Notes: generated by a model not told the origin, from the letters alone. A stretch of DNA of 64,000 bases from Heterohyrax brucei (GCA_028571685.1 CM053143.1:135938829-136002828); one strand, 5' to 3'; shown: positions 1 to 11,501, counted from the stretch's first letter. Program-made: numbers and translations.

Positions 1-660
1 TCATCGCTGCTTGCTAGCTTGCATTTAAAATCTTTTATACCTCAAAAGAGATTAACTCAAGACATACCTGTCATGGATTGAAATATGTTCCCCACAGAAC
101 ATGTTCAGTTTGGCTAGGCCATGATTCCCAGTGTTGCATACTTGTCTACCATTTTGTCACTTGATGGGATTTTCCTATGTGTTATAAATTCTATCACTAT
201 GATTTAATAAGATGGATTAGTGGCAGTTATATTAATAAAGTCTACAAGATCTGATAGAGTCTTAGCCAATCTATTTGAGATATAAAAGAGAGAGGTGAGC
301 AGAGAGATACGAGGACTTCACACCACAAAGAAAGCTGTGCCCGGAGTAGAATACGTCCACTGGACCTGAGGTTCCTGCACTGAGATGCTCCCGGACCAAG
401 GGAAGACTGAGGCATCACATGGACCTTTATCTGAGCCAACAGAGAAAGAAAGCCTTTCTCTGAAGTCAGCCCCCTGAATTTGGACTTGCAGCCTATTGGA
501 CTGTGAAAGAATAAGCTTTTCTTTGTTAAAATTATCCACTTGTGATGTTTCTGTTATAGCAGCTGTAGATGACTAAGACAATACCCTATACTAATCCTAT
601 CTCATTAACATAACAAAGACAACCCATTGCCAGATGGAATTATAATCATAGGCATTAAAC
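1..660. repeat. Older interspersed repeat (type B) split by the LTR at 69-580
   Basis: The flanks 1-68 and 586-660 join into one sequence that matches 2740-2925 at roughly 85%. Shared words include 'ctcaaaagag' and 'actaatcctatctcattaac'. The copy at 2740-2925 lacks the LTR, so it shows the empty site. Family not named. Confidence 0.75.
69..580 (+). mobile_element. Solo LTR, family A (nested in an older repeat)
   Basis: The element is 512 bp and runs TGTCATGGATTG...CTAAGACA, with 5-bp duplications ATACC at 64-68 and 581-585. It has a TATA-like 'gatataaaagagag' near 278. The same family recurs at 15738-16233 (minus) and 19414-19903 (plus). A 5-bp duplication suggests an ERVL/MaLR-type origin; the family name is not certain. 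Its short open frames are not genes. Confidence 0.85.
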
Positions 661-663
661 AAA

Positions 664-800
664 GCTGTTGTCATCCTGTCAGTTTCAACTCATAGTAATC
701 CTACAGGACAGAGAATATGTGTCCCGTAGAGTTTCCAAGGAGTGTTTGGTAGATTCAAACTGCCAGCCTTTTGGTTAGCAGCCACTGTGTTACCAGGGTT
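664..800 (-). mobile_element. AfroSINE
   Basis: Reverse-complement AfroSINE: 'actcatagtaatcctacaggacagag' region, then 'gccttttggttagcagcc'. Diverged, with the tRNA-like head on the right. Confidence 0.85.
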
Positions 801-913
801 GATATAAGACTTTGCGGATGATGGGATGGGATGAGTGAATTTTGCATGTGGCAGTTATGGATTGAATTGAATTTTACATGTGGCAAAGACATGGATTTTT
901 AAGGGCCATAGGG

Positions 914-1020
914 AAGAAAGTTATGGATTGATTGTGTCCTTCAAAACTTTGTGGTGGAAACCCTAACATTTATGCCTAGGTTCTCCAAAACATATTTTTG
1001 GTAGATACAATTCAATCTAT
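914..1020 (+). repeat. LTR-like fragment
   Basis: 'ttatggattgattgtgtcc' followed by 'ccctaac' resembles the start of the LTR at 61233. Short and diverged; identity tentative. Confidence 0.4.
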
Positions 1021-1035
1021 TACATTCTGCCCTTT

Positions 1036-2125
1036 GTGTTGTAGTTGTTATTAGGTGCCATCACGTCACTTACGACTCATAGCAAAGCTACACACAACAG
1101 AATAGAACACTGCTTGGTCCTAAGCCATCCTCACAATCGTTGTTACACATAAACCCACTGTTGCATCTGGTGTGGTCACTTCTTCTCATTGAAGGTCTTC
1201 TTCTTTCTCACTGACCATCTACTTTACCAAACATGATGTCCTCCTCCAGAGACTCTTGATAACATGTCCAAAGTATATGAGACAAAGCCTCACCATTCTT
1301 GCTTCTCAGGAGCATTCTGGTCATACTTTTTCAAAGACAAATTTTTTTATTCTTTTAGCAATCCACAGTATATGGAATATTATTCTCCAGTGCCACAATT
1401 CAAAGGGGTCAGTTCTTCTGCAGTCTTGATTCTTCATTGTCTAGTTTTCACATGCATACAAGGCAATGAAAAACACCAAGGCTTGGGTGCAATGCACCTG
1501 ATTCCTGAAAGTGGCGTCTTTGCTTTCTATCACTATAAAAAGAGGTGTTTTGTAGCAGATTTGCTCAGTGCAATTTATCTTTTGATTTCTTGACTGGTGT
1601 TTCCATGGGTGTTGATTGTGGATTTGAGTACAATGAAATCCTTGACAACTTCAGCCTTTTTTCCATTCATCATGATGTTGTTCATTGGTCTAGTTGTGAA
1701 GACTTTTGTTTTCTTTATGTTGAGGCGTAATCTGTGATAATGGCTGTGGCCTTTGATCTTCATCAGTAAGTGAAATCAAGGACTCTGCTTTCAGCAAGCT
1801 AGGTTGTATCATCTACATAACACAGGTTGTTAATGAGTCTGCCTCCAATTCTCACGCTGCATTCTTCTTCATATGATCCATTGTGAATAAGTCTGGCAGA
1901 AGAATACAACTCTGACCCACAACTTTCCTGACTTTAAACCACATAGTATCCTCTTGTACTATTCAAACAACTGCTTCTTAGTCTGTGTATAAGTTCCTCA
2001 TAAGTACAATTAAGTATTCTGGTATTCCCATTCTTCCCAACACTATCCATAATTTGTTATGACCTACACAATCAAATGCTTTCCATAGTCAATAAAACAC
2101 AAATCAACATCTTTTCATATTCTTC
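1036..2125 (-). mobile_element. RTE LINE 3' half (Afrotherian RTE), decayed
   Basis: It starts with the reverse complement of the shared tail ('ttgttattaggtgccatcacgt') and runs through the antisense of the reverse transcriptase C-terminal coding region. Coding frames are broken by stops. The tail is the same as the AfroSINE tail. Antisense short frames here are not host genes. Confidence 0.85.
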
Positions 2126-2739
2126 ATCCTTCTATGCCCCCACCCAATTCAAGTCTGTGCCACACACAAAACACATCATTCCATCACCCCAAAAGTTTTA
2201 ATCAAGTCCAAATTCCACCTGATGACAAAATTCTTCTTCATCTGTGAACCTGTGAAATCTATAATATGAATTATTTGTTCTCAAAGCACAATGGTAGAAC
2301 AGGTGCAAGGCAGACATTTCCATTACAAATGAGAGAAATTGAAGGGAAAGAAGGGATAAGAGATACAAAGCCACTCCAAAAATCTAGCAGAACAATTTGC
2401 ATTTGCTGTCAAGGCTTAAAAGTAATCTTGCCTCCTCTGAAACGATCTAGGCAACAGCCTTGTCCTCCAGACTCTAGGTGTTGCCTGTGCCCTTTGCCTT
2501 CCTAGCCTTCTGGGATAGTGATTCTGTTCCCTTGGCTTAAGGGGGCCTCGTACTCCTAGTTCATCTCAGCAGTGACCCCATCAGCCACAACAGGCCCTGT
2601 TCTTGTGCACCTTGGTCATGGCAGCCCCCCCCCCCCCTCAGCTGTAGGCCATAGCCTCATCCTCCTGGCACACTAACAGCAGCCCCCATATTCCAGAACA
2701 GAGTTGGTAAGGACTTGACTCTTTGAAACCTAGGAGTCT
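2126..2739. other. No gene seen; contains a 13-base C run
   Basis: Unique-looking sequence. A homopolymer of 13 C bases lies at 2625-2637. The open frame at 2266-2505 has no recognisable domain. Confidence 0.5.
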
Positions 2740-2925
2740 GTGACTCATACTTGGCATCTTTCTTCCCCTGTCTCTGCTTCCTGGCTTGTTCAATCTCTTT
2801 TATATCTCAAAAGAGTTTGACTCAAGGTACACCCTACACTAATCCTGTCTCATTAACTTAACAAAGACAACTCATTCCCCAGTGAGATTATAATCACAGG
2901 CACAGAGGTTAGTATTCTCAACATA
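2740..2925. repeat. Type B repeat, uninterrupted copy
   Basis: Matches the flanks of the first LTR: 'tctcaaaagagtttgactcaag' then 'ctacactaatcctgtctcat'. It shows the pre-insertion state of the repeat at the window start. Confidence 0.7.
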
Positions 2926-3854
2926 ACAGGTCCATAACAGGTCACATCTTTGCTTTGATGTACAGAACTCAGTTTGCAAAAGTTTGATTTAAGATATGTC
3001 TATAAGACTTTATGCATAGCTCAACAATTACTTTCAAGTATACTTTTTCTGAGTTACAACAGAAGTATAAACTTTCATATCTTTCATGCTCTCCAAATAG
3101 ATAGGGAAGTGGAACTTCATCTTAGAATATTCAAACTTGAAAAGTAGTGTAGGGTGAGTCAGGATTGGGAAAGTAAAGAAAAGAATTAGAGATAATTGAT
3201 GATACTTTTACCCATGCTCCTGTTCTTCTGGAAAGAAATAACTATTATCATTTTGAAAGAGCCTGATGACTTCCCATCCTAGACTTTCTGTGATCATCCT
3301 TCATCCAGATGATGAGAGAGCCATGGTGACGTCCACTTAGCTCTTGGGCACTCACCAGAGAACATGCAGCCCATATGGTCCAAAGCAAAGACCATAAAAT
3401 AAACAGGTGGCGGAGCTGGCAACAGATCTGTCCCAACTTCCAATTATATGCTACTTCCATGGTTTGCTTATCTCAGCCAACTCAGAGGACTATAAACACT
3501 TTGGTTTCTCCTTACTGTGGTTACCACTCAACAGTTTGTCATCTTCCTTCTCAGTTTATTTTTGATATTTGGAGTTCAGCCATTTATGCATCCAAAAATA
3601 AACCATTTTATAGGACATGAAACTGGCCCAATAAGAAAGGGCTAAGGCCGAATGTTCTAGATAACAACTCTCTACTTAAAGCTTCATTCTTTGACTCACT
3701 GTATAATAATGCTGGAGAGTTTGAGGTTGCGAATTATACCCTCTTGTACGATGGGTTTGGGATCAGTTGAGAAATACATTGATCAGTCAACTGGGCATCA
3801 AATATCAGTTTAATTGCCAATAGAGCCACATTTGAGACTTGGCCTGGACCTCAT
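2926..3854. other. No gene or clear repeat seen
   Basis: AT-rich sequence with short chance frames only (3248-3620 on both strands). Nothing recognised. Confidence 0.4.
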
Positions 3855-3953
3855 CCAAATGGATTTCCTAATGCTTTCCCTACAGAATAAACCCAGCCAC
3901 CCTTTAAAAGCTTGGGTTTATTCTGTAGAGAAAGTATTAGGAAACTCATTTGG
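3855..3953. repeat. 99-bp imperfect palindrome (hairpin)
   Basis: Arms of about 43 bases surround a 12-base loop at 3898-3909. 'gatttcctaatgctttccct' on the left answers 'agagaaagtattaggaaact' on the right. About five mismatches and one indel. It could be a small palindromic transposon or an expressed hairpin. Confidence 0.8.
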
Positions 3954-4379
3954 GTTTCTTACCATATGCATGAGGTAACCATGTGTGTACAAAGCATAAA
4001 CTTAAAGGATGAAAGAGGGCAAACTACAGGAGAAGAACAACTCTTATCCTTGAACCTCACCCAGAAGAATGTGGACAGTGGATGTCCAATTTTTGCCATC
4101 TAGGTAAACCACTCCTGGAGAAATAATAAAGAATATAGAACAGAGACAGAAAAAGGAATCTGGCTTTAAGTGGCTAACAAACAAACATAGAACCCTAAAA
4201 TACCATTCATTCCCAGGGGATGAAGTGGGAGTTTCTGCATGACAATATGAAGGCAAAGAATGGGTTGTTTCTGTCTTAAAGGCTATACTTTATTAAGCAC
4301 CAAAAGTGTCAGGTGCTTGAATTCTGTTCCTCACAAAAAGCTTTATGGTTATTTTTATCCCTATGGTACAGATGGAAAT
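3954..4379. other. No gene seen
   Basis: Nothing recognisable; short frames on both strands lack domains. Confidence 0.4.
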
Positions 4380-4465
4380 CCTCATGGCATTGTTGGTTAA
4401 GGGCTACAGCTGCTAAGCAAAAAGTTGGCAGTTTGAACCCATCAGCTACTCCTTGGAAACTAAGT
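4380..4465 (+). mobile_element. AfroSINE head, truncated
   Basis: 'ggttaagggctacagctgctaa' and 'ctccttggaaact' are AfroSINE head and body. The tail is missing; the sequence passes into an LTR-like repeat. Confidence 0.8.
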
Positions 4466-4760
4466 GGCTTGCAAAACACCACAAATTTATCCACTTACAA
4501 TTCTAGAGGCTAGAAGCCTAAAATCAGTTTCACTGGGCCCAAACCAAGATGTCAGTAGGGGCTCACCATCCCTGGAGGATTTAGGGAAAAACCATTTTCT
4601 TACCTTTACCAGCTCTGAGTTATCTTCCTGGGCTCACGGGTTCTTTTTTCATCTTCGAAACCAGATATTCAGCACCTTCAAATTTATCTGTGTTGTCATC
4701 ACTCATCACCTTCTGCCTGCTGGGTCAGACAGCAGGAGTCCTCCCTCCCTCTGATGAGAG
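4466..4760 (-). repeat. Interspersed repeat, LTR-like, family unresolved
   Basis: 'caaatttatccacttacaat' followed by 'tctagaggctagaagcc' is a common mammalian repeat start in antisense. Related segments occur at 40266-40610 and 57405-57755. Confidence 0.5.
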
Positions 4761-4876
4761 TAATTGCATTTAGGGTCCATGAGGATAACCACGATAATCT
4801 CCCCACCCAAGATGGTTCATCGCATCTGCAAAGTCTCTTTTGCTATGTACAATAACATTCACAGGCTTTACTACTA

Positions 4877-4925
4877 CTACCCAGTGCCCTCAATTCGGAT
4901 CCAACTCATGGCGACCCCAGAGGCT
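4877..4925 (-). repeat. AfroSINE tail fragment
   Basis: 'cagtgccctcaattcggatc' then 'caactcatggcgacccc' is the conserved tail, sitting in tandem with the next SINE. Confidence 0.6.
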
Positions 4926-4935
4926 TTAGGTATTA

Positions 4936-5093
4936 CAAAAAAAAAAAAAAAAATCCATTGCTGTCGATTGTAACTCATAGCAATCCTACAGGACGTAGTA
5001 GGATTGCTCCATAGAGTTTCCAAGTAGTGTCTAGTAGATTCACACTGTCAGCCTTTTGGTGAGCAGTCATAGCATTTAACCACTATACCACCT
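4936..5093 (-). mobile_element. AfroSINE
   Basis: A run of 17 A bases (antisense T-rich tail) precedes 'ccattgctgtcgattgtaac'; the head ends near 'cactataccacc'. Confidence 0.85.
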
Positions 5094-5667
5094 TAGGATC
5101 TGGATATTTTAGAGACACTTTTTAGCCTACCACACCAGCTACAGTCAACCAGGATTCACCAGGTGTAGTCCACCTACACTCCCATGAGAGTAAGACTAGG
5201 CGTTGATTTACCACTCATTGTTGCTTTGCAGTGAGCTGTTTTGTAACCCTGTTTTGCATTTCTTATGCACCATTTTGCAGCCATAGCTGATTAACACACT
5301 ACCCGATTTCTGAAACCCTCCCCTTGATTTTCTGAGCTGCTTGGTCTTCTCAGCATGCTCAAATTAACTAGTGTAAATTTCTATTACCTGCAAAAATCCT
5401 ACCAAATACATCCTAACCATGACACATTTGAGAAACTCAGGTGGTAGAATACCAAATGACAACGCTGAGAACATCAAACTCAAACTGTATTATTTCTTAG
5501 TGCTTGTACCATAATGCTGTTTGGAGAAAATTGACAAAATAGGAAATTCAGAAGAGGTAGGACATTTAGACGACTTTAAGTACTTTAAGTGGGTAACACT
5601 GCTTTTCTAACCACAGGAAGCTAAATCAAGACTGGATGAGCAATTAGGACATGTCTTTTAGCAGAGA
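5094..5667. other. No gene seen
   Basis: No repeat or coding signal recognised. Confidence 0.4.
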
Positions 5668-5830
5668 GGAAACTCTGGTGTGATAGTGGCTTCATTGCTG
5701 CTAACAAAAAGATCGGCAGTTCAAATCTGCCAGAGGAGGCTCCTTGGAAACTCTATGGGGCAGTTCTACTCTGAGATCTAGGGTCACTATGAGTCAGAAG
5801 TGACTCCACGGTAGCCAGTTTGCTTTTTGG
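5668..5830 (+). mobile_element. AfroSINE
   Basis: Full-length copy: head 'gctgctaacaaaaagatcgg', body 'tccttggaaactctatgggg', tail 'tgagtcagaagtgactccac'. Confidence 0.88.
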
Positions 5831-6847
5831 TTCAGTTTCAATACAGAGTAGTTGTTGAAACGCGTTCCTCCGTGTATGCTGTCCCAGTAAGGCAGTGACA
5901 AGAACTCTGACAAGACTGTTGAATCAATATTAGACTCCATTTTAACTCCTAGCCATTTCTATCCAGAAGACATTCCACAGGTCAGAGAAGTGGCAATGAA
6001 TTCATGTCATAAAAAAGGTGTAGAGACAGCAGGAAATTGCAGGCCATTAGTTAAGCCCTATGATTCTTTGCCCTCATTTTACATCTTAAACAAAGTGAAA
6101 GAGGACAGTAGATGGAAGGCAACTTAAAAATGGGCTACTCTATACAGGCCAGCCAACAGAGCTCCAGAACATTTATTTGAAGTCAGTGCCAGGTGAATAA
6201 AAGCAATGTAATAGGTTTACGTTTTGACAAAGGGGCCTGACAAATCTATATCAAAGGAAGAATGTCCAAGAGACAGAGTGAATAGGATAATAGGAAGTGG
6301 AATTAAAACTTGGCTTCCAGGGAGACAAAAAGCAGTGATACTATGGCATGCTTCCAAGGTAACTGGTAGTAAGGTGTGTGGGGGGTGGAGTGTGCTAGAA
6401 CAGAGACACGCCTAATATCCAGTGAGTATAGACAAAGGAGACTCCCAAACCTCAGTAGGAGATTCAGCCACCTTCTTGGAAGCAAAGACCTCAATGCAAC
6501 ATTTCACAGGAAGAATCACAGCTCTTTCTTTCTTCCTGAAGCAATTACTTGGAGTAGAAGGTTAGAAGTGTTCTGACAACAATGAACTAAGTGGATCTGG
6601 ATGCTTCTGTTTTTAAAAGAAGCTAGGTGTTCAGAATAAAACAAGACAAAAATAAATGATGCATAAATGAGTTTGAAATATAGAAATAGATCCAGGTGCT
6701 TAATAACAAGAGCAACCACAGTGGGGTGTAGGAGCCGATGCTGCAGTCTTCCAGCAGACCTCTGCTCCCTGACACAGGCCCTAGGTGGGCCCAAGGCTAG
6801 GGACGTGATCAAGAAAGCATGGAGAAAAGGAAGGAAACCCCGGTGTA
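5831..6847. other. No gene seen
   Basis: Several 60-100 codon frames overlap on both strands between 6224 and 6978 without any recognisable domain; judged chance. Confidence 0.4.
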
Positions 6848-7472
6848 GGGGAACCTCAGCGGCTATTGGTTACGGGCTACAGCTGCTAACCAAAAGATTT
6901 GGCAGTTCAAATGAAGCAGGCAGGAGACTTCAGGCCCCTGATTTCAAAGGGGAAATTAAAATGGATGGTCAGAACTAATTCTTGACATTTCTTTCTTTTC
7001 TGGCCCCGAAAATACACATTAACTTGTAGGAGTCCACTCAGGGATCCTCTATTCATACGACAAATAAGAACATCTGTACCCCAACTCCTGATGAGTATCT
7101 CCAAATGACCCCTCAAATCCTGAGCCAGATGCTCTTTCTTCCTCCCATCACTCACGTTGTTTCCCTGGCATTCACACCTGCACCTGCACATAGCCTCTCC
7201 TACACTCCCCCTTGAGGGTTTCAAACAGATTTGGAAAATGAAAATGCTATCTGTCCCCATGTGTGCAGAAAATAAACTTTTGATCACTTACCTGAGCTTA
7301 AAAATGGGTTTAGCACCATCCCACGTCTTTGTCCAGTAGCACAAACCCACCGTGTGCTCCTTGGAAACTCTACGGGGCTGTTCTACTCTGACCTATGAGG
7401 CCACCATGAGTCAGAATGGACTGGAAGGCAATGAGTTTGTTGTAGTTGTTGCTATTGCTGTTGTTGTTGTTG
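6848..7472 (+). mobile_element. AfroSINE split by a solo LTR
   Basis: The head (6848-6911) ends at 'cagttcaaa'. The body and tail resume at 7342 with 'caaaccc', then 'tgctccttggaaactctacg', and finish in a GTT-rich tail near 7472. The 430 bases between are an inserted LTR. Confidence 0.85.
6912..7341 (+). mobile_element. Solo LTR, class I-like, inserted in AfroSINE
   Basis: TGAAGCAGGC...CAGTAGCA, 430 bp, with a 4-bp duplication CAAA at 6908-6911 and 7342-7345, and AATAAA at 7271-7276. TG/CA ends plus 4-bp duplication fit an ERV1 (gamma-like) solo LTR. The 126-codon antisense frame inside it is not considered a gene. Confidence 0.78.
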
Positions 7473-8010
7473 GAAAAAGGAAAGCCTGGGTCCCTGTATT
7501 AGGCCACAAGTTCCACAGAACATCAAGAGGAAAAAGTAAGCAGCATCTTAAATGGTCGCCACTTAACCACCTGGCCAGATACACCACACTCCCCATTACC
7601 GTTGCCCTCCTCTAGAGTCCCTTATTCTCTGTTAGGGGATTCCCTGCTATAACCATACACTTCTGCTTCCATCACTCACCATGATTATCAAAAGTCAGTA
7701 GTTTTGGTTCCTAAACCTGTTATATCAGTATCTGGGTACTTGTGATTTTAACTTAATAATTAATTAAATACTATGGTAACCAACAGAATTGGAATGTGTA
7801 AAAAAAAAGAAGAAAGAAGAGAGAGGATTTATTGTTTCTATAGAAACAGCTTGAGTTCATTGGAACAACTCGATAAAGGTGAATTGCTAAAAATATAGCT
7901 ATCAAATTAGGTATGAATTACAAAACCGTAAGTGTTGAAGAGTCTTAAAAACTTAGAAAAACTCTGCAGTCAGATTGCTTAACAAATGTCTTTAAGTTTC
8001 ACTCTGTTTC
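7473..8010. other. No gene seen
   Basis: AT-rich, with an AAG-rich run near 7801-7822. Nothing else recognised. Confidence 0.4.
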
Positions 8011-8021
8011 AAGTTCTCTTA

Positions 8022-8185
8022 AAACCAAAAAACCCATGGCTATCGAGTCAATTCTGACTCATAGTGACACTACAGGACAAGACTGAATTGCCCCATAGAG
8101 CTTCCAAGGATCCCCTGGTGGATTCAAACCGCTGAACTTTTGGTTAGCAGCTGTAGCATTTAAGCACTATGCCATCATGGTTTCC
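8022..8185 (-). mobile_element. AfroSINE with 11-bp target duplication
   Basis: AAGTTCTCTTA at 8011-8021 is repeated at 8186-8196. A long target duplication is expected from LINE-driven insertion. The body reads 'gactcatagtgacactacag' through 'ttggttagcagctgtagc'. Confidence 0.92.
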
Positions 8186-8196
8186 AAGTTCTCTTA

Positions 8197-9650
8197 GAGA
8201 AAGTGGAAATCAGAGATGCATTATGGGTGTGGGAAAATTCCAATAGAACCCACACAGAAAGACTGGCAAATGTAGGTACATCTGACACGTGCTAAGGTAA
8301 AAAAATGTTTAAGACATTTATCATTTTTTAATTCTTTACATTAACTCATGATGAAAATCCTTAAAGAGTGAATTTAAAAATCAGTTATGGCTGAATTCAT
8401 TTTCAAATGGAAGTCAGAAGACTATATTGTACTAAATAAATTTTTTACTTCTAAAAATTATTTTAAAATTTTGGCCTGTTTTTCTCATCTATAAAATGGT
8501 GTAAAATGAAGACAGTGCGTAAGTTAATTTCTAAGGATGCTTCCAATTCACATATTCCACAGTGTCACTACAGTCCCATGAAAATTAACCTTTGAGGAAG
8601 AACTGTAGAGACTGAGGTTAAATTTAGGTGAAGAAACCTAGTCTTCCTGAAAAAGAAACTTCCTTCTGGTTGTCAGGAAACACAGCACCACAAATAACAG
8701 AGAACTCACCTGTGAATAAAAGATACCCAAGTAAATTAAAGGGCTAACTGAAACTCACTAATCTGGAACTTGCAGAGTTAAGATTGAAAATCTAACCTGG
8801 TCCCCAGCATTAACTAATGCTTTTTGTCTTCTTTTCCCCACTACAACGGTGCCAATTAAGAATAGAGTGTCAGCTGAGAGAGGTTTTTAATGGAAAATGC
8901 TGACAGATTGTTAACTTTAACAGCCAGAAGAGAGTTGCTTTAATAAGGTGTCTGGAAGCAAAAGGACTTTTTTTTTTTTTCAGGAATAGGGAGAAAGGGA
9001 AAATTACTAAGCAGAGATGAAACGGGCAACAGGTAGGATGGCAACACAATGCGCGAGCCCTGAGGCCGGCGGGAAGCTGAATCAAAGCAGGCCCAAGCAA
9101 GGACTGTTCCCTCGCCGTAGGCCCTGTCCCATCCCCACATGCGCTAGCTTGGTATACTGCCCTAGAAGCCAGTGACCTCACCTCTGAGCCTACCCCTGAC
9201 CCCATCACTCTAAGGCCTTGCCCTTCTGCACACAGTGGAAATGAATACGTAACAAAGACCTTTGTCAAAGAAAGCCCTATTTAAAGGAGTACCTTCTAAA
9301 GCGTCTTTAGTATGAGTCAGGTCAAATTAAGTACGATATCTCAAGAGGAATGTCAAAAGAAATGACTCTTCAAATAATGTTATAAAACACGCTCACCCCA
9401 CATCTAATAGGACTTCTCTCTCAGATGCTAAACTGGGGATTACTGAAGAGTCCCACTTCTGGCTACAAACCCAGTAAAGGCCATTCAACAGCTTTGGCCA
9501 GCAGGCCTCCAGCAGAACGCTGCCCTTCCCTACCAGACCTGGCCATGCCTTGCCACCTCTGAAAGGAGTGGCAGTCAAAGGCTCAGATACCCACCTCAGG
9601 CCCCGCAACCAGCCATTCTCTTTTGCGTATCCGCGTTCCTAGCCCCAGAC
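8197..9650. other. No gene seen; weak MIR-like piece
   Basis: 'tttctcatctataaaatggt' at 8481-8500 is a MIR-like core. The GC-richer antisense frames at 8870-9608 show no domain or splice context that I can support. Confidence 0.4.
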
Positions 9651-9806
9651 AAAAACCCATTGCCGTCCCGTCGATCCTGACACACAGTGAGTCTACAGGA
9701 CAGAGTAGAACTGCCCCACAGAGTTCCCACAGTGTGCCTGGAAGGTTCAAACTGCAGACCTTGTGGTTAGCAGACATAGCACTTAACCATTATGCCACCT
9801 GGGTTA
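9651..9806 (-). mobile_element. AfroSINE
   Basis: 'aaaacccattgccgtcccgt' tail and 'gtggttagcagacatagcac' head, antisense. Confidence 0.88.
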
Positions 9807-10002
9807 TAGGCACCTCTATCTGAAGGCCTTGTTATCGGGGTCTTTTGCTGATCCTCAGATGCCTCTGCTAAAACTTCCTTACGGGGGAAAGGGAAGAGAA
9901 CTTGAAGGCACTTTCCCCCTTCTGCCTCAGGACTCAGTGCTTTTCCATTCCTAGTACTTCTCCCCTTCCCTCTCCCTTTCCCTCTCTTCCTCTTACTAAC
10001 CT

Positions 10003-10236
10003 GTAGGGAACAATTTCACATGGGTGTCATTTTCATCACATCACATGAAAGTGTTCCACAAAGATTCACAAATAAGCACACTTAAGCCTATGCTTACCTT
10101 GTTTACTGGGTTAACTACCTCTGTCAGGAATTGCAGTTTTGAAAAGAGGCTTTGATACTATAGGAAGGTGCTGTGCGGTTGGGAGAGAGAGACTGATACC
10201 AGACACACCTAGAAGCAGAATCTTTGATGCAGTAGA
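10003..10236 (+). repeat. Inverted-repeat arm 1
   Basis: About 230 bases that match the reverse complement of 11664-11905 at roughly 88% by eye. Shared blocks include 'gcacacttaagcctatgctt' and 'ctttgatactataggaaggt'. Either two opposite copies of one repeat or an inverted duplication. Confidence 0.85.
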
Positions 10237-10262
10237 AAATGTGAAACTGTTCACTACAGGTG

Positions 10263-10307
10263 ATCTGATAAGCAAAGTAAGCATGGTGCTTACCTTGTTT
10301 ATCAGAT
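10263..10307. repeat. Compact hairpin, 21-bp arms, 3-base loop
   Basis: 'atctgataagcaaagtaagc' pairs with 'gcttaccttgtttatcagat', with two G-T type mismatches. Position is directly beside inverted-repeat arm 1. Confidence 0.85.
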
Positions 10308-10529
10308 ACTCAGCCCCCGCCCATACCTTCTCTAATCCACCTGCCTTGTGCTATTTGTCCTCACAAATGGAGCAAGAAAGAATTAGTGCTTCCTCAGGCT
10401 TAACCTCCTGCTTATACTGTTGCAAAGGTAGTTAAAGGCTTGACTGTTACTTTTATTTTGGCTTGTTGTCTGAATCAACTACTCTACACCTGGAAGCTCA
10501 ACTCAGCCGGGTTCCTTGACACTTTTACT

Positions 10530-10630
10530 GTTTACTACAAAAATTTTTAAACAAAGCAAAAATAAAGAGAATAGGAAAATGAGCCCCCGTAGATCCATCA
10601 TCCTGTTTTAAAAATCATCAATATAGCAAG
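10530..10630 (-). mobile_element. Old LINE 3' UTR fragment
   Basis: 'aatgagcccccgtagatcca' and the following 'tcatcctgtttt' resemble old L1 3' UTR consensus. It appears to continue at 11205-11420, split by a younger L1 end. Strand tentative. Confidence 0.5.
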
Positions 10631-10640
10631 GAAGAATGAA

Positions 10641-11147
10641 GAAAACTGAAAATATAAGGGAAAGATTATTCCAAAAGACTAATGGGCTCCATCTACAAAG
10701 GCCCCTAGCAGACTTAATCCAATGTGGCTAGACGGTGCCCTGCTACCACCACTGATTGCTCCTTCAGGAATCATAACAGAGGGTCCCAGGCAGCTAGAGA
10801 AAAATGTAGAACAAAATTCAAATTCAAAAAGAAAGACCCAACCTGCTGTCTTGACAGAGACTGGGGAAACCCTGCGAGTATGGTTCCCAGACACCCTTTC
10901 GGTTCAGTAATGAAGTAATGCAGTCTCTCCAAAGACTGGAGAGGCCCGTTAAACAAAACAAGACCACAGGGGCCCGCTAGGCCAAGGCCAAGGACTGGAA
11001 AGCAGTAGAGGACGAGAAAGGTGGTAATAGGGAACCCAAGAGCGAGTGTCGACACACCATAGGGTTGTTAACCATTATCATAAAACAATATGCATACAGT
11101 TTAATGAGAAACTAGTTTGTTCGGTAGACCCTCATCTAAAGTACAAA
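10641..11147 (+). mobile_element. L1 3' UTR end (elephant-type), truncated
   Basis: Recognised from the closing part 'ataaaacaatatgcatacag', 'gagaaactagtttgttcggt' and 'catctaaagtacaaa', which ends in a short A run. Similar ends occur at 48970-49334 and 56350-57090. Short frames inside are L1 debris. Confidence 0.65.
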
Positions 11148-11204
11148 AAACCCTATTTACTTGAACTTTAGAGCTAAATAAAGTATCCATATAGAGCCAA
11201 TCTT

Positions 11205-11420
11205 GTTTTATCAGTACATCTCCTCATTTTCCCCATCCCTCCACTGGATAATTCTAATGCAAATTCTGACAACACATCAGTTAATCCATAAATACTTTTG
11301 ATTTATTCCTCTCTTATCATATAAATATCATTATCATACATATCATTATCATAACTAAAAGTACTAATAACAAGTTAGTTCTTAATCATATTCAGTTGGT
11401 ATTCAGATTTCCTAGGGATG
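11205..11420 (-). mobile_element. Old LINE 3' UTR fragment, continuation
   Basis: 'tgttttatcagtacatctcc' through 'ggtattcagatttcct' resembles the same old L1 consensus as 10530-10630. Strand tentative. Confidence 0.5.
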
Positions 11421-11501
11421 TTTTTTAAAAGTGGGGAGGAAGCAATAGACACAGGACAAGCTGAAGCCATCACTGTTTGATGCTAAATAATGTTAGTAGT
11501 A

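Noticed and set aside
6907-7287. 126-codon antisense open frame
   Set aside because: It runs backward through the solo LTR at 6912-7341; no domain or composition support.
8870-9268. 132-codon antisense open frame in GC-richer DNA
   Set aside because: No recognisable domain, splice sites or homolog; the hydrophobic stretch comes from a T-rich run.
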